From: an uncultured Cellulophaga sp.
GTDB lineage: Bacteria; Bacteroidota; Bacteroidia; Flavobacteriales; Flavobacteriaceae
Assembly: GCA_947496695.1 (NCBI GenBank)
Contig: CANMEI010000008.1
Location: forward strand, 124,001-188,000
Direction: 5' to 3'
Length of the DNA stretch: 64,000 nucleotides
Shown: positions 20,501 through 28,032 of the stretch, piece by piece
Position numbering within the stretch: the stretch's first letter is position 1
Layout of the letters: the number at the start of each line of letters is the position of its first letter
The notes under the pieces: generated by a model
Told to the model about the DNA's origin: nothing
Databases searched by the model: none
What the model saw: the letters and a program-made list of their open reading frames with translations, nothing else
Position numbers and translations under genes: made by a program

Positions 20501-20971
20501 AATTCTTCTTCAGGTTCCGGATCTGGTAATGTAAAATCTGGTTTAACAGAGAAAGAATTACAAGAAATCTATGAAATTTATAAAACTCAAGAACAACTTA
20601 AAAGTAAACTCGAGAATCAATTAAATGATATTATGAATAGTTCTGATCATAATTTAGCCAAAAAAATTATTCAACAAATGAATGATTTTCAAGATAATTT
20701 ACTCGAAAATGGAATAACTCGTACAACAATTGATAATGCTACAATTATAGAATATGAGCTTTTAAAATTAGAAGGTGCTTCATTAAAGCAAGGTGAAAAA
20801 ATAGAAAGAGAACGTAATTTAAATCAAATTAATTTTAAAAACCCTCTTTTATCTGTTCCTAATTTATTTCAGAATAAGAATATAGAAACAGAAATTTTAA
20901 ATAGGCAAGCACTACCTTTGCAACCTAATTACCAAAATAAAATTAAAACTTATTTTAATAACAATGATTGA
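17531..20971 (+). CDS. DUF4175-family membrane protein
   Basis: 1,146 aa. Three membrane segments lie near the N-terminus (about 24-48, 54-78 and 148-172), followed by a probably periplasmic beta-rich part, a long Lys/Glu/Gln/Asn-rich coiled coil (about 490-790), and a Gly/Ser-rich low-complexity stretch (about 905-1010, KGSGQGQDF, SGKSGKNGSSGEK). Length, layout and position before ybeY and mnmG match the DUF4175 family of Bacteroidota, whose function is not established. The start is TTG at 17531: an in-frame TAG lies three codons upstream and the nearby ATG at 17526 is out of frame and followed by a stop. It overlaps ybeY by 8 bases, so the two are co-transcribed. Confidence 0.85.
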   Translation: MNYFSSIKDNLNRFVNKYYTNQLIKGIILFLCLGTLFFVITLGVEYFLWLNSTGRFLLLTFILISELFLLIRYIIIPLFYLFKFKKGIDNKQASIIIGNHFPEVSDKLLNLLDLSEGSDESELLIASINQRSKSLSTFNFSNAINFKDAFIKAKYLIIPIVFIFVLWFSGSISSFFRSYNRVVNYQLAFEKPAPFSFELLTNDLNVIKNNNITISVEVLGDIIPEQVFIEFDGQQFLMNKTNNIFEYTVNAITDDFNFNFIANNYTSSSYSINVIQTPSIISYSMVIDYPNYTKKKSDIIYGSGNATILEGSKVTWKLNTLHTNKVQLLSNDSIYNFREVSNIFQFSDHIYSNYEYKITTSNDNIDYFENLDYSLDVIKDDFPKIEVEQAIDTLTPDQVYYSGFISDDYGINALNIVCYEYNKPLIKQKLSLLDNSKVISNFYYTFPSGLDLETDKKYSYYFEVIDNDAIHSGKISKSKIFNSFILNKNEIENKDLQNQHNILSNLDKSVKSLKENNTSLKNLSLNQKEKKSLSFSDKNKVSNFLKQQELQEQQMQKFSNQLNENLKKTENNNDNLNKLLQERLQRQELQSIKNKKLLEELNKIANKINKDELSKKLDNLLKNQKNSQRNLEQLLELTKRYYVTEAMSQLSKDLKKLANKQLELAKNDVLNEFTNSIQDSLNRSFDELNNKYKDLLKDNIELNKPLKFNNYTEEYNKIHLLQNSALEQLTKELKEKNDNNKKSDDSKSKQKSTGDKLNELSKKLEESISEGSSSSVTEDAEVLRQILDNLIVFTFKQENLINRLSTNDESFDNQSNIIINQQELKSLFQHIDDSLFTLSLRVPEISEKINSQVIDIYYNIDKTIYNLSESNLYQGVSYQKYTLTSGNTLSDLLADILDNMEQSIKSGKGSGQGQDFQLPDIIKGQSQVSKKMKQSGQGKSNSKGLSGKSGKNGSSGEKGDSNVSGKNENTNTNSLNSSKINGGEAKEPSLNSSSGSGSGNVKSGLTEKELQEIYEIYKTQEQLKSKLENQLNDIMNSSDHNLAKKIIQQMNDFQDNLLENGITRTTIDNATIIEYELLKLEGASLKQGEKIERERNLNQINFKNPLLSVPNLFQNKNIETEILNRQALPLQPNYQNKIKTYFNNND

Positions 20972-21383
20972 TTATAATTATGAGACTGAATTTAAACTTC
21001 TTTCTGAAGAAAAATATAGTCTTTGGTTGCAAGAACTAATAGCTTCTGAAAATAAAATTGAAGGTAATATTTCATTTATTTTTTGTGATGATTCTTATTT
21101 ATTAAAGATAAATAAGCAGTATTTAGATCATGATACTTATACTGATATTATCACTTTTGATTACTGTGAGGGTGATACTATTTCATCTGATATCTTTATT
21201 TCTATTGAAAGAATAGAGGAGAATGCTAAAATATTTAATGTTTCTTTCAATAAAGAACTTACTAGAGTTATGGCTCATGGTGTTTTGCATTTGATTGGTT
21301 ATAATGATAAAACAGATGAAGAATCTGTTGAAATGAGAAAAAAAGAAGAAGAAAAAATTAAAATGTTCCACGTGGAACACTAA
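20964..21383 (+). CDS. ybeY: Endoribonuclease YbeY (rRNA maturation)
   Basis: 139 aa. YbeY is a single-strand-specific metallo-endoribonuclease needed for 16S rRNA 3' maturation and ribosome quality control. The metal site is seen at about residues 103-115: MAHGVLHLIGYND. The usual third His of HGxLHLxGYDH is Asp here, which I believe is common in Bacteroidota. The second gene of the DUF4175-ybeY-mnmG operon, it overlaps the first by 8 bases and lies 5 bases before mnmG. Its last codons (MFHVEH and stop) are written by a 16-bp parS-like palindrome at 21364-21379, so protein and DNA site share the sequence. Confidence 0.94.
   Translation: MIDYNYETEFKLLSEEKYSLWLQELIASENKIEGNISFIFCDDSYLLKINKQYLDHDTYTDIITFDYCEGDTISSDIFISIERIEENAKIFNVSFNKELTRVMAHGVLHLIGYNDKTDEESVEMRKKEEEKIKMFHVEH
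21364..21379. other. parS-like 16-bp palindrome inside the ybeY 3' end
   Basis: TGTTCCACGTGGAACA is a perfect palindrome that differs at one base from the Bacillus parS form TGTTCCACGTGAAACA and fits the broad ParB-site consensus. It encodes the FHVEH end of YbeY and ends 9 bases before the mnmG ATG. An identical copy lies at 23325-23340. Binding by ParB is inferred from the match only. Confidence 0.72.
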
Positions 21384-21388
21384 TTATT

Positions 21389-23257
21389 ATGTTTGATAAA
21401 GAGTACGATGTTATTGTTGTAGGTGCTGGTCATGCAGGATGTGAAGCTGCAGCCGCAGCCGCAAATATGGGTTCTAAAGTATTATTAGTAACTATGAATT
21501 TGCAAACTATTGGCCAAATGTCATGTAATCCTGCTATGGGAGGTATTGCAAAGGGTCAAATTGTTAGAGAAATTGATGCACTTGGTGGATATAGTGGTGT
21601 TATTTCAGATAAATCTGCTATTCAATTTAAGATGTTAAACAAGTCAAAAGGGCCTGCTATGTGGAGTCCTAGAACTCAGAATGACCGTATGCGTTTTGCT
21701 GAAGAATGGCGTTTAGCTCTTGAAAATACACCAAATGTTGATTTTTATCAAGAGATGGTTTCTGGTTTAATTATTGAAAATGGTAAGGCTTGTGGCGTTA
21801 AAACGTCATTAGGTATAACTATAAAATCTAAGTCTGTTGTACTTACAAATGGCACTTTTTTAAATGGTTTAATACATATTGGAGATAAACAATTAGGTGG
21901 TGGTAGAGCAGGTGAAAAGGCTTCTACTGGTATTACAGAACAATTAGTTCAATTAGGTTTTGAGAGTGGTAGAATGAAGACTGGAACTCCGCCAAGAGTT
22001 GATGGTAGATCATTAGATTATTCTAAAATGATTGTGCAACCTGGTGATGAAATACCTGAGAAATTCAGTTATTCTAATACCAAAATATTGTCTCAGCAAC
22101 GTGATTGTCACATGTCTCATACTAGTGAATTAGTACATGATTTGTTACGAGAAGGCTTTGATAGATCGCCAATGTTTAATGGTAGAATTAAGAGTTTAGG
22201 ACCTAGATATTGCCCTTCAATTGAAGATAAAATTAATAGGTTTGCTGATAAAAATAGTCACCAATTATTTGTTGAACCAGAGGGTTGGGATACGGTTGAA
22301 GTTTATGTAAATGGCTTCTCAACTTCGTTACCAGAAGACGTACAATTTAAAGCTTTACGTTCAGTAGTTGGGTTTGAAAATGTTAAGTTTTTTAGACCTG
22401 GTTATGCTATTGAATATGATTATTTTCCACCTACACAATTGAAACATACACTTGAAACAAAGCTTGTAAATAACTTGTATTTTGCTGGTCAAATTAATGG
22501 CACAACCGGTTATGAAGAAGCCGCTTCACAAGGTCTTATGGCAGGTATAAATGCTCATTCAAAATTGAACGAAAAAGACGAATTTATACTAAAAAGAGAT
22601 GAAGCTTATATAGGAGTTTTAATAGATGATTTGATTACAAAAGGTACCGAAGAGCCATATCGAATGTTTACTTCTAGAGCGGAATATAGAACTTTATTGC
22701 GTCAAGATAATGCTGATTTACGATTAACACCTAAAGGTTTTGAGATTGGTTTAGCTTCTGAAATTCGCTTAATTAGAATGAAAGAAAAACTGGATAAATC
22801 TGATATGTTTGTGAAGTTTTTTAAAGATACAAGTGTATTACCTGAGCAAATAAATCCAATACTTGAAAGTGTAAATTCATCATTAGTAAAACAATCTGAT
22901 AAGATGTTTAAATCATTTTCTAGACCTAATGTAACTATGAATCATATGCTTCAAATTGATACTGTTGCTAAATTTGTTGAAGAGAATAATCTTGATAGGG
23001 AAGTACTTGAGCAAACAGAAGTTCAGGTTAAATATTCAGGGTATATAGCTAAAGAAAAGAATAATGCGGATAAGCTTCAAAGATTAGAAAATGTAAAAAT
23101 CCCGGCTAATTTTGATTATAGTAAATTAAAATCTTTATCGTATGAAGCTAGAGAGAAATTTACAAAAATTCAACCCGTAACTATTTCTCAAGCATCAAGA
23201 ATTAGTGGAGTATCTCCTAGTGATATTAGCGTGCTTTTGGTTTTCTTAGGTAGGTAA
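21389..23257 (+). CDS. mnmG: tRNA uridine-5-carboxymethylaminomethyl(34) synthesis enzyme MnmG
   Basis: 622 aa, usual length. With MnmE it installs the cmnm5 group on wobble U34 of several tRNAs, using FAD, folate and glycine. The FAD-binding VVGAGHAGCEAAAAA lies at residues 9-24; the GidA signature GPRYCPSIEDK and the second signature AGQINGTTGYEEAASQGL are both intact. The C-terminal helical domain ends GVSPSDISVLLVFLG. It is the last gene of the DUF4175-ybeY-mnmG operon, with the terminator at 23280-23315 behind it. parS-like palindromes lie directly before and behind it. Confidence 0.97.
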   Translation: MFDKEYDVIVVGAGHAGCEAAAAAANMGSKVLLVTMNLQTIGQMSCNPAMGGIAKGQIVREIDALGGYSGVISDKSAIQFKMLNKSKGPAMWSPRTQNDRMRFAEEWRLALENTPNVDFYQEMVSGLIIENGKACGVKTSLGITIKSKSVVLTNGTFLNGLIHIGDKQLGGGRAGEKASTGITEQLVQLGFESGRMKTGTPPRVDGRSLDYSKMIVQPGDEIPEKFSYSNTKILSQQRDCHMSHTSELVHDLLREGFDRSPMFNGRIKSLGPRYCPSIEDKINRFADKNSHQLFVEPEGWDTVEVYVNGFSTSLPEDVQFKALRSVVGFENVKFFRPGYAIEYDYFPPTQLKHTLETKLVNNLYFAGQINGTTGYEEAASQGLMAGINAHSKLNEKDEFILKRDEAYIGVLIDDLITKGTEEPYRMFTSRAEYRTLLRQDNADLRLTPKGFEIGLASEIRLIRMKEKLDKSDMFVKFFKDTSVLPEQINPILESVNSSLVKQSDKMFKSFSRPNVTMNHMLQIDTVAKFVEENNLDREVLEQTEVQVKYSGYIAKEKNNADKLQRLENVKIPANFDYSKLKSLSYEAREKFTKIQPVTISQASRISGVSPSDISVLLVFLGR

Positions 23258-23279
23258 ATTTTATGCTTACTTATTTAGT

Positions 23280-23315
23280 AAATGCCATTAAGATATTATT
23301 TTCTTAATGGCATTT
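23280..23315 (+). terminator. Terminator of the DUF4175-ybeY-mnmG operon
   Basis: Perfect 14-bp stem (23280-23293 with 23302-23315), 8-base loop, followed by ATTTTTT. It begins 23 bases after the mnmG stop. Confidence 0.88.
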
Positions 23316-23322
23316 ATTTTTT

Positions 23323-23342
23323 AATGTTCCACGTGGAACATT
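23323..23342. other. Second parS-like palindrome, downstream of mnmG
   Basis: A perfect 20-bp palindrome whose core TGTTCCACGTGGAACA (23325-23340) is identical to the copy at 21364-21379, about 1.96 kb away. It is intergenic, just after the mnmG terminator. Identity of two 16-bp GC-richer palindromes in such AT-rich DNA argues for a protein-binding role; ParB is the obvious candidate. Confidence 0.75.
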
Positions 23343-23853
23343 TTTATTTATTCTTTGTTTTGATTTTTTTAATATAGGTTTTATTAGGTTGTTTTTTTTA
23401 CTCTAATTTTTTTGAATTTGAGTTAAGATTTTTCGAACTGTTTTATTTTTTAAACTAAATAATATTTAAATATTTTTTTGTTTTTATCAAGCTGTATTTT
23501 TAGTTGTTATTAAAAATAATAAATCAATTTTTTTTAGTGCTTCTTGTTTTTTTATTTTCTATTTAATGCCCTTTTTTTAGATTTGAATTGTTATTAAAAA
23601 AAACAACAATTCAAATCATTATTTTGCTTTCTAACAATTTTATAAATTGGTTAAATTTTTATTTTTTTGATTAGTTTTTTATTCAAAGATTTACAATTTA
23701 ATTTACCTCAGATTTCTATCTTAACGTTCTTTCTTTTTTCTTTCTTTTATAATTTTTAAAAACTATTTTTTCTTTTCGTAAATCATTTTTTGAAAGTTGT
23801 CTTTTAGATTATCTTCGTCAATTCAATATTGAATTTTAAGTAATAAGTTTTTA
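23343..23853. other. AT-rich non-coding gap after mnmG
   Basis: About 510 bases of very AT-rich DNA without a credible gene. Two structures stand out: an inverted repeat with 12-bp arms (23581-23592 and 23605-23616, loop 12) lacking a terminator T-run, and a 16-bp palindrome (23820-23835, AATTCAATATTGAATT) 18 bases before the methyltransferase ATG. A TTG (23790-23792) and TATCTTCG (23810-23817), spaced 17 bases, form a possible promoter with the palindrome just downstream. No DnaA-box cluster was found. Confidence 0.5.
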
Positions 23854-24681
23854 ATGAAACCATATTTAAGTACAAAAGATTATTCAGTAAGTAATGAAGA
23901 ATTTCATTTGCTTTTTGATGAAGATTTAGAAATGTTAGTTACCAATCCTGTTCCTGAAAATTTAAGTTCATATTATGAAAGTGAGAATTATATTTCTCAT
24001 ACTGATGCATCAAAAACTTTTTCAGATAGAATTTACCAATCTGTAAAAAAAATTAATTTAAAAAATAAAATCAAACTTGTTCAAAAGCATGTTGCGTCAA
24101 AACGAATTTTAGATGTTGGAGCTGGTACTGGAGATTTTTTAATTGTTGCTAAAGAAAACGATTTTGAGATTTTTGGAGTTGAACCGAATTTAAAAGCAAA
24201 ACAAAAAGCAAAACAAAAAGGAGTTTATTTAAAAAATAGTTTAGATGATTTTGAAAATTCAACTTTTGATGTAATTACACTTTGGCATGTTTTAGAACAT
24301 CTGCCAAATTTAGATGAGCAAGTTTTAAAAATTTCAAAACTACTTTCTGAGAATGGTATTTTAATTATAGCGGTTCCTAATTATAAATCTTACGATGCTA
24401 AATTTTATAAAAAATATTGGGCAGCTTTTGATGTGCCTCGTCACCTTTGGCATTTTTCAAAAACCAGCATTCAAAAACTTTTTTCCAAAAAAGGTATTGA
24501 ACTTGTAAATACATATCCAATGATTTTTGATGCCTTTTATGTTTCACTACTTTCCGAAAAATATAAGAATGGAAAACAGAATTTGATTAAGGCTTTTTTC
24601 ATTGGTCTTTATTCTAATTTTAAAGCTTTAGGAACTAAGGAGTACTCATCTTTAATTTATGTATTAAAAAGAGTTAAATAG
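23854..24681 (+). CDS. Class I SAM-dependent methyltransferase
   Basis: 275 aa. Motif I ILDVGAGTGDFL (about residues 85-96), an acidic residue ending strand 2 (FGVEPN), the post-motif DVITLWHVLEHL, and ILIIAVPNY mark a Rossmann-fold methyltransferase of the Methyltransf_11/UbiG-like group. The substrate is unknown. The N-terminal segment FHLLFDEDLEMLVTNPVP is like related proteins that begin with a zinc-binding part, but no Cys pairs are present here. It stands alone after mnmG, a neighbour order I recall from other Flavobacteriia. Confidence 0.88.
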   Translation: MKPYLSTKDYSVSNEEFHLLFDEDLEMLVTNPVPENLSSYYESENYISHTDASKTFSDRIYQSVKKINLKNKIKLVQKHVASKRILDVGAGTGDFLIVAKENDFEIFGVEPNLKAKQKAKQKGVYLKNSLDDFENSTFDVITLWHVLEHLPNLDEQVLKISKLLSENGILIIAVPNYKSYDAKFYKKYWAAFDVPRHLWHFSKTSIQKLFSKKGIELVNTYPMIFDAFYVSLLSEKYKNGKQNLIKAFFIGLYSNFKALGTKEYSSLIYVLKRVK

Positions 24682-25117
24682 TCATTTTAAAGGCTTTTAA
24701 CAGGTTTTTTGTGCTCTTTAAGCCGTCTGTTGGCTGAATTATTTTAAGCGATTTAAGGGTTGTTTCTGAGTCTGTTTATTGATTGGTTTATCTTATAGTT
24801 TTTAATTTTAAAATAGTTTTTGGTTATTGCCATTTTTGTTTAACAATTTTGCTCTTTTAAAAAATTTATAAATTCTTATTTCTGAAAAAATCTTTGAAAT
24901 AATACATTTATATATTTCTAATCTATTCTTTTAGCTTTTATACTATAAAACTCCTTGTTTCTTATTTTAAGGCCTTTTATTTCATTTTCATAAGTGTATG
25001 CTTACAATTGAATGTATTTCTTTTTTTTTTAAAATAAGGCTTGTTTATTGAAGTCATTTAGAATTGATTATACAAATCAAGAACTGTTTTAATATAGATA
25101 TTACTTATTTAATATAT
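24682..25117. other. Non-coding gap, nothing recognised
   Basis: 436 bases of AT-rich DNA between two convergent genes. No ORF with a plausible protein, no clear terminator hairpin with a T-run and no RNA gene was seen. Confidence 0.5.
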
Positions 25118-26605
25118 TTAGATATTTTTTATTACATCTAGAGTTGTTTCGTATAAATTTTGGTTTAACACTTTTGCCTTTAGCCAAGCAAAAAAACTTT
25201 GTACAAATACATCTTCATTTTTAGATTTTCTATTAGCTAATTGCTTTTTCATTTTTAAAATGAATTCTTCCGATTTAATTTTTTCTTTATTATAGAAATT
25301 GTATGTAGCAAAAGAAAGAAACTCTAAAACTCTTTCTTCATTATTGCTTTTTAAATAAGCAGTATGTTTTTTTCTAAAACTTTTTATTCTAGATTCTACT
25401 AAATCCAAATTTTCTGCTTCCATGTAAAATATTATTTCTGCCAAGTTTTTTTTTACCACCCAATTCTCTCCGGCTTTATTTGAATACCATTTGTCACTAA
25501 AACTAAATTCTCTTATGACATTTAAAGCTTCTTTATTTTCATTCTGTTGAAATAGAATCATTGCTGTTGTTAGCTTTAAATCTAATGAGTAGGTGATTTG
25601 TTGCTTATATTTTATATAATTAAACTCATTTGCCAGCTGTAACGCCATTTTAGCCTCTCCAGAGTAGTTTAAATTTAAAACGTATACTAATGTGTGTTGT
25701 GGCAAAAAACGATCGTAATACTTCTTATTTTGCTTTAGCATTTCTGTATTCATTTGTAATAAATACGTATTACATTTTTCGAAATTTTTATTTCTGAAGT
25801 AAGAATTTGCGATGTAGTATAAAATTTGAATGTGATAAAATAGATGCTTGTCTAATAAATGCTGTTTTAGTTCAAGATCTTTATTTACCTTTTCGATAAA
25901 AGGGAGTAACGAGTAAAAGTCACGAGTAATATTTGCTTTAGTGTTATTAATTTCTAAAATTTTAAATAAAGACCTATAGCTTAATCCGTTTTCAATTGAG
26001 ATATTAAATTTACTTAGTGTGTCTGTTATGGTTTGGTTTATATTTTCACCTTTATTATTAAGTTGGTTTTGTACTGTAGCATAAAACAGATTTAAATTTT
26101 CTTCTTTTTGAAATAGTGTTTTATTGGCTTTAAATCGTTTTATTAAGTCATTAATATTTAGTTTTTTATTTAAGTGTGAGTATTGTATTTGAGTGTAGTA
26201 TATTTCGTTTAAAATTCCATACTGTTCATTTTCTAAAGCTTTTAATTCTGCTTTTCTAACTATTTTTAAAGCAACACTATTGGCTTTTTGTTCAAATAAA
26301 ATTCTACTAGCTAACAATAACTTAATAATTTCCATTTCTTCAGATTTTGAGTCTTCAAAACCTTTTGTGGCTACAAAATCTATCAACGAATCAAATAAGC
26401 GTTTACTTAATGCATGATATGCGCCTTTTGCTTTTTTACCATAAAGTAAAATGTCTATATCTTTTGTATTAGGGTTTATCGCTATTAAGTTGAATAGTTC
26501 TATATTTTTAGTGTCTTGTCTTTTATTTTTTTTTCGAAGTATATTAATAAAAATCTTTTTCTCTTCAGTGGTTAATATGTTTATTACATTAGAAATTGTA
26601 TTCAT
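25118..26605 (-). CDS. Unrecognised helical (TPR-like) protein
   Basis: About 495 aa from the ATG at 26605. A longer reading from 26692 adds 29 residues that look like translated AT-rich upstream DNA and run over a 26-bp palindrome, so I prefer the shorter one. The protein is soluble, Lys/Asn/Leu-rich and almost entirely helical, with repeated helix pairs (for example YYIANSYFRNKNFEKCNTYL) suggesting TPR-like repeats in the middle. No catalytic motif or DNA-binding domain was recognised. It diverges from the YiaA-type gene, sharing a 181-base control region. Function unknown. Confidence 0.75.
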   Translation of the reverse strand: MNTISNVINILTTEEKKIFINILRKKNKRQDTKNIELFNLIAINPNTKDIDILLYGKKAKGAYHALSKRLFDSLIDFVATKGFEDSKSEEMEIIKLLLASRILFEQKANSVALKIVRKAELKALENEQYGILNEIYYTQIQYSHLNKKLNINDLIKRFKANKTLFQKEENLNLFYATVQNQLNNKGENINQTITDTLSKFNISIENGLSYRSLFKILEINNTKANITRDFYSLLPFIEKVNKDLELKQHLLDKHLFYHIQILYYIANSYFRNKNFEKCNTYLLQMNTEMLKQNKKYYDRFLPQHTLVYVLNLNYSGEAKMALQLANEFNYIKYKQQITYSLDLKLTTAMILFQQNENKEALNVIREFSFSDKWYSNKAGENWVVKKNLAEIIFYMEAENLDLVESRIKSFRKKHTAYLKSNNEERVLEFLSFATYNFYNKEKIKSEEFILKMKKQLANRKSKNEDVFVQSFFAWLKAKVLNQNLYETTLDVIKNI

Positions 26606-26642
26606 TATATCGTAATTTTTATAGTATATAAATACATTAAAA

Positions 26643-26668
26643 TATATACTTATAGCTATAAGTATATA
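26643..26668. promoter_or_regulatory. 26-bp perfect palindrome between divergent genes, possible operator
   Basis: Each arm is 13 bases (right arm CTATAAGTATATA) and there is no loop. It lies 37 bases before the 26605 start and 118 before the YiaA-type start. It has no flanking T-run, so it is not a terminator. It may bind a dimeric regulator; AT-richness makes chance less negligible. Confidence 0.4.
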
Positions 26669-26786
26669 AAATATATCGTAAGTATTGTTCAAAAATTGAA
26701 TTTATTTTACAATTGGGTTGCTTCACCTTTGTACCGTTGAAACAAATTAATTCAACGAATAATTAATCATCAAAAAATCAATTATT

Positions 26787-27251
26787 ATGAATTACAATTT
26801 TAGTAACGAGATTAAAGAAGAAGCGAGTAAAAAAGTCAATAAAGAATTTGACAACAAACCAACACCGGCTTTTATTGGAGCATCGTGGGTAGCATTAATT
26901 GCGGGTATGTTGGCATTTTGCACAGGTTTGTCAAACGCGACTATGATGTTAAATGAAAAAGGATATTATTTAACAATTTTATTATTCGGTTTATTCTCAG
27001 CCGTATCTGTACAAAAAAATGTACGAGATAGGCTAGAAGGTACACAAGTGACTGATATGTATTATGGTATTAGTTGGTTTGCAGCTTTAGCTTCAATTAC
27101 ATTATTAGTAGTTGGTTTATGGAATGCAGATTTAGAGTTAAGCGAAAAAGGTTTTTATGGTATGTCATTTCTCTTAAGCTTATTTGCTGCAATTGCAGTT
27201 CAAAAAAACACACGTGATAAAAAATTTATAGAAAATAATGAAGAGGAATAA
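26787..27251 (+). CDS. YiaA/YiaB-type inner-membrane protein
   Basis: 154 aa with four membrane segments in two similar halves: each has a hydrophobic pair, an N-A-x-x-x-L-x-E-K-G-x-Y/F loop (SNATMMLNEKGYY; NADLELSEKGFY), and ends AVQKNxRD or SVQKNVRD. This duplicated pattern is the YiaA/YiaB domain (PF05360). Family function is unknown. Upstream, CACCTTTG at 26724-26731 is close to a -7 box. Two tandem terminators follow the gene. Confidence 0.88.
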   Translation: MNYNFSNEIKEEASKKVNKEFDNKPTPAFIGASWVALIAGMLAFCTGLSNATMMLNEKGYYLTILLFGLFSAVSVQKNVRDRLEGTQVTDMYYGISWFAALASITLLVVGLWNADLELSEKGFYGMSFLLSLFAAIAVQKNTRDKKFIENNEEE

Positions 27252-27261
27252 TTTCAAAAGA

Positions 27262-27289
27262 AGGAACTGCAAATTTTTGTAGTTCCTTT
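27262..27289 (+). terminator. Terminator of the YiaA-type gene
   Basis: 13-bp stem (27262-27274 with 27277-27289) with one G-U wobble and a very short loop, followed by a T-run. It starts 11 bases after the stop codon. Confidence 0.82.
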
Positions 27290-27302
27290 TTTTGATGATT
27301 AG

Positions 27303-27334
27303 AAAAGACAATCGCATGTATGTGATTGTCTTTT
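27303..27334. terminator. Second tandem terminator before the Crp-family gene
   Basis: Arms 27303-27316 and 27321-27334 pair with one wobble around a 4-base loop and run into TT. It could back up the previous terminator or sit in the leader of the following gene. Confidence 0.7.
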
Positions 27335-27374
27335 TTCTTTTTAAACGATTATTTTTATAGTAAAATTCTTTAAG

Positions 27375-27965
27375 ATGGGCGAAAGTAAATTAATACGATT
27401 TTTAGCATCTAATATTCCGATAGTGAAAAATGAAATTTATCAACATTTAGAAACGTTTACGGTAAAAAAAGTGAAAAAAGGCGAAATTCTATTAAGACAA
27501 GGTGACATTTGTAGTCATACTTATTTTGTTGAAAAAGGTTTGTTAAGGTATTATTCAATTGATAAGAAGGGAAAAGAAAATGTTTTGCAATTTGCTCCTG
27601 AAAATTGGTTCATTACAGATAGAGAAAGTGTTTTTTTTAACCAACCTTCAAATTATTATATTAATGCATTGGAAGATTCAGAAATACTTGTTTTAGAAAA
27701 AGATTTTTCTGAAAAAATAGCATTAAAAAATAAGGACTTCGAAAGGTTTAATTTACAATTATTACATAATCATATAAGACACTTACAAAAAAGAATAGAG
27801 TTACTTTTAAATGCTACTGCAGAAGAGCGTTATCTATATTTTATTAATTTATACCCAGATATTATTTTGCGCGTTCCTCAACATATGATAGCTTCATATT
27901 TAGGAGTTACCCCTGAAAGTTTAAGTAGGGTACGAAAAGAATTAGCTATTAAAAACAAAAAATAA
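27375..27965 (+). CDS. Crp/Fnr-family transcriptional regulator
   Basis: 196 aa. N-terminal cyclic-nucleotide-binding-type beta barrel (about 25-120: KKGEILLRQGDICSHTYFVE, then LEDSEILVLEK), a long dimer helix (about 120-150), and a C-terminal helix-turn-helix (about 165-190: MIASYLGVTPESLSRVRKEL). The canonical cAMP phosphate-binding Arg-Ser pair is not visible, so the ligand is unknown. No Cys cluster for an Fe-S sensor is present. It lies 67 bases before the pirin gene, which has its own -7 box; regulation of neighbours is possible. Confidence 0.92.
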   Translation: MGESKLIRFLASNIPIVKNEIYQHLETFTVKKVKKGEILLRQGDICSHTYFVEKGLLRYYSIDKKGKENVLQFAPENWFITDRESVFFNQPSNYYINALEDSEILVLEKDFSEKIALKNKDFERFNLQLLHNHIRHLQKRIELLLNATAEERYLYFINLYPDIILRVPQHMIASYLGVTPESLSRVRKELAIKNKK

Positions 27966-28005
27966 CTTCTTATCATAGATCAATGCATAAGGTTGTAGTT
28001 GTATT

Positions 28006-28013
28006 TAATTTTG
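28006..28013 (+). promoter_or_regulatory. -7 promoter box of the pirin gene
   Basis: TAATTTTG matches TAnnTTTG, 19 bases before the pirin ATG. No clean -33 TTG. Confidence 0.45.
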
Positions 28014-28032
28014 AAGTATAAAATTTACAACT

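Noticed and set aside
23581..23616. Inverted repeat as a terminator or small RNA
   Set aside because: 12-bp AT-rich arms with a 12-base A-rich loop and no T-run behind; no gene ends close by.
23343..23853. Replication origin next to mnmG
   Set aside because: The DNA is very AT-rich and parS-like sites are near, but I found no DnaA-box cluster and no dnaA or dnaN gene.
26606..26692. 29-residue N-terminal extension of the 25118-26605 gene
   Set aside because: It is mostly Ile, Tyr, Asn and Lys, is encoded by the palindrome-bearing control region and precedes a better ATG.
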